This document shows, one piece after another, positions 58,340 to 64,000 of a DNA stretch of 64,000 nt. The DNA is from Nostoc sp. JL33. Its GTDB lineage: Bacteria > Cyanobacteriota > Cyanobacteriia > Cyanobacteriales > Nostocaceae. Position 1 is the first letter of the stretch; every line of letters begins with the position of its first letter. Made by a program: the position numbers and the translations under genes. The notes under the pieces are model-generated. The model was given only the letters and a program-made list of their open reading frames with translations, was not told where the DNA came from and made no database searches. Location: the NCBI RefSeq assembly GCF_017114985.1, contig NZ_JABXKP010000083.1:1-64000 (forward strand), written 5' to 3'.

Positions 58340-59281
58340 ATGAAATTTGGAATTGATAGCGGGCACAATTGTCCACCAGATACAGGAGCCAACGGGATTA
58401 AATTTGAGGATAATTTAACTCTAGATGTAGGTAATAGAGTTATAGCCAAGTTAAGAGCTTTGGGAAACGAAGTCGTAGTATGTAGACCAAGTAGTGCTCG
58501 TACAGTAACTGAATCACTTTCAAAAAGGTGTTCTACAGCTAATGGGAGTAAAGTAGATATTTACGTCTCGATTCATTTTAACTGCTTTAACGGACAAGCT
58601 AACGGCACAGAAGTATATGCGACTAGCGATACGGGAAGAAAAATCGCTAAACCTGTACTAGATGAAATCGTCAAATTAGGATTTTTTAATCGCGGCGTTA
58701 AGAGTGGTTCCCACTTGTATGTTCTGAAAAATACAGATATGCCGGCGATTCTGGTAGAAAGTTGTTTTCTCGATTCGCAAAAAGATATGAATCTTTATAA
58801 TCCAGAAGCAATGGCTAATGCGATCGTCAAAGGCTTAACTGGTAAAGTGCCAAGTGTTCCTATTAAACCCGTACCGGATGAAGAGGAGAATGTAGATACC
58901 ACTATTCAAAGACTACAAAAATCCTTAAATCGACTCAAAATAACCGATAAAAATGGTAAGGCATTAGTGGAAGATGGCTTCACCGGGGGTAACACCAAAT
59001 CTGCCGTAGAAAAATTTCAGACTATTGTCGGGGTTCAGCCGACTGGAATTGCTGATGATGCTACATGGAATGCCATAAATCTAATTTTGGCAAAACGAAT
59101 TATCAGACCAAACCATGCTGGTGGTGCAGTTGTGAGATACTTGCAAGAGCGTGTAGGTATTGAGCCTGATGGCGTCTACGGGCCGCAAACAGAGGTTGCA
59201 ATTAAGAACTTTCAAAAGCAAAATGGTTTAGGTGCTGATGGCATTGTCGGGCCTGCTAGCTGGCAGAAATTTATTGGTTAG
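58340..59281 (+). CDS. N-acetylmuramoyl-L-alanine amidase with two peptidoglycan-binding domains
   Basis: 313 residues; AAGGA lies 9 bases before the ATG. Residues 1-170 are an amidase_3 zinc hydrolase: His9 in DSGHN, Glu23 in KFEDN, His in YVSIHFNCF, and catalytic Glu in ILVESCF. Two PG_binding_1 domains follow (about 185-255, ending GIADDATWNAI; and about 260-312, with LGADGIVGPASWQKF). There is no signal peptide, so either export is non-classical or it acts like an endolysin or in cell-septum remodelling. It stands divergent from cobN. Confidence 0.9.
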   Translation: MKFGIDSGHNCPPDTGANGIKFEDNLTLDVGNRVIAKLRALGNEVVVCRPSSARTVTESLSKRCSTANGSKVDIYVSIHFNCFNGQANGTEVYATSDTGRKIAKPVLDEIVKLGFFNRGVKSGSHLYVLKNTDMPAILVESCFLDSQKDMNLYNPEAMANAIVKGLTGKVPSVPIKPVPDEEENVDTTIQRLQKSLNRLKITDKNGKALVEDGFTGGNTKSAVEKFQTIVGVQPTGIADDATWNAINLILAKRIIRPNHAGGAVVRYLQERVGIEPDGVYGPQTEVAIKNFQKQNGLGADGIVGPASWQKFIG

Positions 59282-59359
59282 GCTGATGACAGATTACTCA
59301 TCTGGATAACTATAGCGATCGCAGATGTAAATTTCTGCATCTTATAGCTATTAGACATA

Positions 59360-59435
59360 GGCGTGAAATTAAATATGCGTTATCCAGAACCTTTGTAGAG
59401 ACGTAGCAGTGCTACGTCTCTACATTTATTTTTTT
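59360..59435 (+). repeat. Palindromic repeat family, copy 3 of 3
   Basis: The core at 59395-59423 is GTAGAGACGTAGCA, one base, complement. It is preceded by GTGAAATTAAATATGCGTTA and TCCAGAACC and followed by a T-rich stretch ending TTTTTTTCACT. The GTGAAA at one end and TTCACT at the other suggest the true ends of the element, about 75-80 bases apart. Confidence 0.8.
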
Positions 59436-59455
59436 CACTATAATAATTTGGAGTA

Positions 59456-60076
59456 TTAAGCAGCTACCAAATTATTTAGCTGCAATTCACACTGTTTAAA
59501 TACATAAGTTACAGCAGGGAATAATTTATGTAGCTCTTGAATGCTGTAATATGTGATGTTTCTCGTAAAAACTTCTGCTTCTAACTTGCCAAATTGCCAT
59601 GTGACTCCATTAGAAACAATACCGAAGATCATTATTGACAATTCGCCCTTCAGTTTTTGAGCAGCAATCATTTCTGCTAAACACTGTGCCCAACCCGTTT
59701 CAAAATTATCCTGTTTTGCTTCTACTAAAATAAAGTATGGCTTGTCAAAGACAACTTTGCCTAAAGGAGAACGTTTAGCCAAAATATATTCAGGAAATCC
59801 TGATAGCTTTTCGTCATAATTTCGAGAATAATGACTCCACAAAATCAACTTGCTACTATATAATTTCCAAACTTGTTTTAATACTGGGAATATCAAGTTT
59901 TCACATATAGCAAACTCAGAACAGTCAACGGCTCCTTCTCGCATCGTAAATTCTAAATCTTCTCGAAAGTAGTCAGAGACATTAAACTCAGCTTCGCCGA
60001 TGAAATTAGCTTCTGTATAGATAACCTGAAATTCTTTGATGACTTCAGCGATGGTTTTGTAACTACTGAAAGCCAT
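59456..60076 (-). CDS. Hypothetical protein with PD-(D/E)XK nuclease-like motif
   Basis: 206 residues with AGGAGATCAAT before the ATG. The segment LSGFPEYILAKRSPLG, then KPYFILVEAKQDNFETGWAQCL, has the layout of a PD-(D/E)XK nuclease core: a loop acid, then the E-A-K strand and a helix with GWAQ. It resembles cyanobacterial hypothetical proteins, but I cannot name a characterised relative. No signal peptide; it stands alone. Confidence 0.6.
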   Translation of the reverse strand: MAFSSYKTIAEVIKEFQVIYTEANFIGEAEFNVSDYFREDLEFTMREGAVDCSEFAICENLIFPVLKQVWKLYSSKLILWSHYSRNYDEKLSGFPEYILAKRSPLGKVVFDKPYFILVEAKQDNFETGWAQCLAEMIAAQKLKGELSIMIFGIVSNGVTWQFGKLEAEVFTRNITYYSIQELHKLFPAVTYVFKQCELQLNNLVAA

Positions 60077-60212
60077 ATTGATCTCCTGAATAATTTTGTG
60101 TTGCTCGGCGATTCGATTATATGAATCTGCGGGTTATCAAGGTATTTGAACTTTGGACGCTATGTGGGAAATCCAGTGAGTGTTTGCTTTGAGAAAGGAA
60201 TTTCTTGATCGG

Positions 60213-61547
60213 TTAATGTTTGATTCCCTTAAACCGTTCTTGCGCCGCCTGAAACGCTTCTTGCATCACCAACTGAATTTTCTGGGGATCGGGTTTCTTA
60301 CCTCCCATTAAATCACCAAAGTAAACGCAGGCTCCTTCCCCTAGTGCCCAAGTATAGGCGGCTGCCCAAGAGGCTGCGATCGCACTGCCAAAACCTGGTA
60401 TAAATTTAATTAACTCTCGTGCAATTGCCTGTGCTAAAAAACCACCTGCGATCGCACTCACAACGCCTCCCGCCTGAGATGGAGTAATTGTCTGCCCATA
60501 TAATTTACCCAACAGACCCACCATTGATACTTGCAAGGCAGTTAGTACGGGCATTGTGGCAAATGGCAAAGGTACAGCCGCCAGGGTGGCAGACATAATC
60601 GCAAATGGCAAAATATAACGGCGTGCAGCATCTCGGTAAAGGTTGCTAATTTGGTTGCCAGCTTCTTGTTGATCCAATAGCTGATAAATCGCCTGGGCTT
60701 CTGCTTGTGGGAGTAGTTCTGCCAAGGAATCTCGCAGTGCTTCTAAGCCATAAAATACCGGAGTGTAGCCATCTTCTTCTAAGGTAAAGTCAATTAGTAC
60801 AGAGTGGTTAGTTATTCCGACGAAAGCTTGTTGCATTGCCGCAAATGCGCGGTTGACTTCCTGATAGTCTGGCGGATAGGCGGGATGATCGACGGTATCG
60901 GGAGGATAAACTTCGTGCAAGCAGGTAACTACCAGCAGACAGGGAATGTTTGGATATTGCTGGCGCAACTGTTGAGCAATTTGTCGAAGCGTGTCAGTTG
61001 CAAAGTCATTGATTTTAACCGTCAGCAGCAGGATTCTCGCGGAATCAGTTTCCTGTTGTAAATCGCCAACTAACTCCTGAATAATTGCATTAGTATCTTT
61101 TTTAACATCACCTAATCCCACCGTATCAGTAAAAATCAGTAACGGCAGGTCATTAGAAGGATAGGCATAGCGCTGGGTGTGTTGCGTGTGGGGACGAAAT
61201 CCCTGACCGACAATTTCGGCAGAAACTCCCGTCAATCCCCGCACAATAGAACTTTTTCCGGCTTGGGGTTTACCAATTAGCAGCGCTTCTGTGGTTGGCA
61301 GTTCGGCTCGGATTTTCTCCAAAATCTCTGCAACCTGAGTCTCGCTCACACTAAACCATTCAACAACCATCTGTGCCAGTTGTTCTACGGGTAGGACTTG
61401 CGTTAGACGTGTTGTTGCTTTGTTCCAGACACCACCAAGGCGATTTGTCCAGGAATTATTGACCGACTTGGTTATATCAGTCGGTTCACTCAATTGTTGA
61501 GAATCAGTTAACGGTGAGTCAGAATCACGTTGCTCAGTCATTTCCAT
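60213..61547 (-). CDS. GTPase with C-terminal DUF697-like membrane domain
   Basis: 444 residues. P-loop GKPQAGKSSIVRGLTG near residue 95, switch threonine region, and G3 DTVGLGD near residue 140. The usual NKxD is replaced by the degenerate VVTCLHEV, so base specificity is uncertain. The C-terminal third is hydrophobic (FATMPVLTALQVSMVGLLGKLYG, in parts; then GGVVSAIAGGFLAQAI), as in the DUF697/YcjF-related GTPases. It is probably membrane-associated, with an unknown role in stress or envelope physiology. Confidence 0.8.
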   Translation of the reverse strand: MEMTEQRDSDSPLTDSQQLSEPTDITKSVNNSWTNRLGGVWNKATTRLTQVLPVEQLAQMVVEWFSVSETQVAEILEKIRAELPTTEALLIGKPQAGKSSIVRGLTGVSAEIVGQGFRPHTQHTQRYAYPSNDLPLLIFTDTVGLGDVKKDTNAIIQELVGDLQQETDSARILLLTVKINDFATDTLRQIAQQLRQQYPNIPCLLVVTCLHEVYPPDTVDHPAYPPDYQEVNRAFAAMQQAFVGITNHSVLIDFTLEEDGYTPVFYGLEALRDSLAELLPQAEAQAIYQLLDQQEAGNQISNLYRDAARRYILPFAIMSATLAAVPLPFATMPVLTALQVSMVGLLGKLYGQTITPSQAGGVVSAIAGGFLAQAIARELIKFIPGFGSAIAASWAAAYTWALGEGACVYFGDLMGGKKPDPQKIQLVMQEAFQAAQERFKGIKH

Positions 61548-61879
61548 CCAACCGGTAGATAGAATTCAAACTACATCCTGTCTATATTTATCGTACTGTC
61601 AAACTTGGTTCACCTGAAGTCTAATCTACTTATCCGGCATTGCTGAATTTGAGGATAAATTCTAGAAGCGCTGAGAATGTGCGAAACTGCGATCGCTTAT
61701 GGATATCTCGCAGCAATGTGCTGATGCACCTAGAGGGATATTTGGGAATACACTGAGTTGATAGTCCCCACCGCAGAGGGGGATAGTGACTATCAATACC
61801 AGTAATCACCCGAACTGTGATACAAGGGATCTTAACCAGGTGGAATAGGGCGCGGTAGTCAGTCATTCCAGGGATCACT

Positions 61880-62080
61880 TGTACAGTGACAAATTAAATA
61901 GCGTTGAGACAAATTCGTGTCATCAAACCAAGCTTTATTCACTTTAGTAGGGCAAAAATTCGTGTTGATATAGCCTATAAGTTCCTTGTGCTGCTTCTGG
62001 GGTTAACGAAGCGAGAGTTCAAGCTTCATACCCTCGATGAGATTAATTTGGTACAGTGACAAATAAAAAGTCACTGTACA
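61880..62080. mobile_element. Segment with Tn7/CAST-like terminal motifs, no transposase
   Basis: TGTACAGTGACAAATTAAAT starts at 61880, facing right, with a partial second binding-site-like motif GAGACAAATTCGTGTCATC at 61907. GTACAGTGACAAAT recurs at 62051, and the complement GTCACTGTACA ends at 62080. TGTACAGTGACAAATTA is, from memory, how the ends of type V-K CRISPR-associated (Tn7-like) transposons of cyanobacteria begin. The flanking five bases (TCACT and CAAGT) do not match, so no target duplication is visible. The rest of the 870-base gap 61548-62417 shows no gene. Confidence 0.5.
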
Positions 62081-62417
62081 CAAGTGATTTGAAATTTACT
62101 CAAGTCATCAGTTTTTTCTGCAATTTTCAGAAAAACGCCACCCTGAAATTGTATAAATAAATAACGGGAGCAACGCGAAAAAGTGAGATCGGGGTTTAAT
62201 CCTCAGTTATATAGCTAAATTCTCAATAAAAACAGTTATTTCACTGCGATGCCTACGCACTATTAAACAGGTGATTTCTACCTCTAATTTTTAGCACCTC
62301 ACTGTTAGAGCGTTGCTCCCATAAACAACTGAAAGTCAGCGTCGATGCAATAAAAGATTACAAAGTCATTGGCATTGCAAAAAATTATTAAATATATCAA
62401 TGTAGGAGAAATTCAAG

Positions 62418-62960
62418 ATGAAATATAAGTTAGAGATTTTCTTATTATTATTAAGCTTATTTGCTTCTGTAAGCACTTCTCTAAATGCAGCAGTTGCACA
62501 ACAGATTAATGAGAATTATCAATCAATCACCGATATTGCTGAAAAAGAGGCAAACTTTACAAAAGCACCAAAACCGACAGATACAAGTAAAGAACTCCAA
62601 GCTTTTTTTAGAAGCCAATATGACTATTGGGATGCACGAGTTTTAGCTAATTATTGGGGACAGTCGCTAGAAGATGCTAAAGCTAGAATTGGCAGAAAAA
62701 TTCTTTGGGGGAGAAAGGATGTTGCCATCCTAGAACAGTTTCTTTTAGATGCTAGAGTGAAAGCTCTCCAGTCAGTAGGAACAACCCCAAACTCTCTATA
62801 TAATGAGTCGAAATATAAATACGATGATGCCGTATTACTAGCTAAATTTTGGGGTGATCCGTCACCTTGGGATGCCAAACTAAGGATTGAACGTAACCTA
62901 ATTTTGGGAAATGACGAGATTATCGAGGAAGCATTGCAATATGCTCGTACCTCAAAATAG
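62418..62960 (+). CDS. Secreted protein with a duplicated Trp-rich motif, unknown function
   Basis: 180 residues; TAGGAGAAATTCAAG precedes the ATG. A signal peptide is visible (LEIFLLLLSLFASVSTS, likely cut after AVA). The mature protein repeats a motif of about 30 residues: YDYWDARVLANYWGQSLEDA with KARIGRKILWG, and YKYDDAVLLAKFWGDPSPWD with AKLRIERNLILG. The second copy starts about 70 residues after the first. I recognise no named domain. It is expected in the periplasm or outside the cell. It lies 37 bases before an amidoligase gene and may share its transcript. Confidence 0.7.
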   Translation: MKYKLEIFLLLLSLFASVSTSLNAAVAQQINENYQSITDIAEKEANFTKAPKPTDTSKELQAFFRSQYDYWDARVLANYWGQSLEDAKARIGRKILWGRKDVAILEQFLLDARVKALQSVGTTPNSLYNESKYKYDDAVLLAKFWGDPSPWDAKLRIERNLILGNDEIIEEALQYARTSK

Positions 62961-62997
62961 TAAGTTTAGACTAGCTTTTAGCAATCATTAAACAGTG

Positions 62998-64000
62998 ATG
63001 TCCGAGTTGAATTGGAAAATTGGTTTTGAGATTGAGCTAATGGCACCGCGAGGACTTAGCAGACAGGATTTAGCAGAGGCGATCGCTCAAGAACATGATG
63101 GCTTTGTCCATCGCATCTTTTATCCTCAATCTGAACCAAGTCATGTTCCGGGAACTCCCTTGTTTCATAATCTCACCTTAGGGTTTGAGGTTATTGATAG
63201 CGAAGGGAATTTAATTGTTCGCTGTGTAGATGATCTCACCCTCCAAGACGACTTAGACAAAACTCAAAAACCGCAGCCAGAATGGTATCGAATTGTGAGT
63301 GATGATACCAGACTTTTACAACTGGTGATCTGTCAAGCTGACCCGAAAGCAGCTTCTGGGGAAGTACTTAAACCAATTGCCGATTTATTTGCGACTCAAG
63401 TGGAAATAGGGCCTGGTGGGATGATGCGTGTTGCCGATCATACAGGTAATCCGATTGCGATCGCTGCACTCTTACCAGGGGAACGAGAACGCCCCTGTGA
63501 ACTAATTACGCCACCGATTGATAGCAATCATTTCCAGCGTTTGGAGCTTGTGCTCAACAAGGCTCGCTCATTGGGTTTCAAAATTCCCTGTGAAGGTGCG
63601 ACCCACTTCCATTTCGATGCTGTCAACTTATGTTCACCAAGAGTCTTCACCAATTTAGTTAATATTTTGTGGACATACGGGGAAATTTTGAAAAAATTGG
63701 TGGGAACTAACCCTCATTGCAGGCGTTTGGGGGCTTGGGATGAAGAGTTATTGACACTAATTAATGAAACTGATTTTTGTGAGATGTCTTGGTCTGATGT
63801 CCAAATAGTCCTTGCCAAATTGCAGTTAACAAAATACTGTGACTTTAACCTCAAAAACTTAATTCATCAGATTCCTGACAAATTTACTTTTGAAGCTCGG
63901 ATTTTTCCCTCTTGGCTGCATCCAGAACCGCTAATTGAATCAGCCGCATTGATGGAAGCAATTCTAAATTATGCAGTATCAGCGCCTAAGATATCGCCTA
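62998..64000 (+). CDS. Amidoligase-family protein (truncated by window end)
   Basis: The open frame starts at the ATG at 62998 and has no stop before the window ends, giving at least 334 residues. Motifs of the amidoligase (COOH-NH2 ligase, glutamine-synthetase-like) family are WKIGFEIELMAPRG near the start, then ATHFHFDAVNL near residue 200 and FTFEARIFPSWLHP near residue 300. Such enzymes use ATP to make peptide or isopeptide amide bonds, often on peptidoglycan or peptide tags; the substrate here is unknown. It may be co-transcribed with the secreted protein just upstream. Confidence 0.8.
   Translation, partial: MSELNWKIGFEIELMAPRGLSRQDLAEAIAQEHDGFVHRIFYPQSEPSHVPGTPLFHNLTLGFEVIDSEGNLIVRCVDDLTLQDDLDKTQKPQPEWYRIVSDDTRLLQLVICQADPKAASGEVLKPIADLFATQVEIGPGGMMRVADHTGNPIAIAALLPGERERPCELITPPIDSNHFQRLELVLNKARSLGFKIPCEGATHFHFDAVNLCSPRVFTNLVNILWTYGEILKKLVGTNPHCRRLGAWDEELLTLINETDFCEMSWSDVQIVLAKLQLTKYCDFNLKNLIHQIPDKFTFEARIFPSWLHPEPLIESAALMEAILNYAVSAPKISP

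Noticed and set aside
61630..61878. 82-codon minus-strand frame near the CAST-like end
   Set aside because: Looked for a transposase or cargo fragment but found no motif; composition and lack of start signal suggest chance.

Overview
The window looks like chromosome from a filamentous, Nostoc-type cyanobacterium. The HIP1 octamer GCGATCGC recurs inside and between genes. There are heptameric STRR repeats (CCCCACT, AGTCAAA), many short palindromic intergenic repeats, and several largely cyanobacterial families (Uma2 nucleases, a ChlH-like CobN, a fused NDP-sugar pyrophosphorylase/PMM-like protein, cyanobacterial Hfq next to dapF). No rRNA, tRNA, CRISPR array or intact transposase was recognised.

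Layout. 0-7 kb: a decayed baeRF gene, a DUF1361 membrane protein, a lipoprotein, a nested inverted-repeat element, then a GT2-GtrA glycosyltransferase followed by a GT-C membrane glycosyltransferase (envelope glycan synthesis). 7.7-13 kb: sugar nucleotidyltransferase/PMM-like fusion, a broken YefM antitoxin, flavodoxin with a candidate Fur box, an alpha/beta-hydrolase without its serine, and a Uma2 protein. 14-20.7 kb: a 2212-residue cytoplasmic poly-HAMP hybrid histidine kinase with three receivers. 21-26 kb: SDR, TPR protein, Kef-type antiporter. 26-28 kb: an AT-rich DUF262/DUF1524 protein, probably a GmrSD-like type IV restriction enzyme. 28.5-32 kb: hfq/dapF divergent, then alkA and ada (alkylation repair), and a GNAT. 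33-38 kb: two tandem related histidine kinases, the first with a degraded ATP site, and a small Arg-rich secreted repeat protein. 39-41 kb: ureE-ureF-ureG. 41-43 kb: a fused oligopeptide ABC ATPase. 43-47.3 kb: a divergent pair, a pentapeptide-repeat membrane protein and a trypsin-like protease with a degenerate amidase-like tail. 47.3-54 kb: a scrambled vapBC remnant, Ssb, an FAD monooxygenase, a sugar-type ABC ATPase, a small duplicated ORF, and hicAB with hicA split by a 122-bp MITE. 54-58 kb: cobN. 58-64 kb: a peptidoglycan amidase, a PD-(D/E)XK-like protein, a DUF697-type GTPase, a 200-bp segment with ends resembling Tn7/CAST termini, a secreted duplicated-motif protein and an amidoligase running off the window.

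Three themes stand out. First, repeats have invaded reading frames: families that lie between genes also sit in frame inside the poly-HAMP kinase, the DHp hairpin of a second kinase, an ABC ATPase and CobN, and a member of one family has inactivated hicA. Second, three toxin-antitoxin loci (yefM, vapBC, hicAB) are all damaged. Third, several proteins keep a catalytic fold but lack catalytic residues (PMM-like domain, hydrolase, histidine kinase, amidase-like tail). The best candidate for an undescribed system is the pentapeptide-repeat membrane protein with its divergent trypsin/amidase-like partner at 43.2-47.3 kb.
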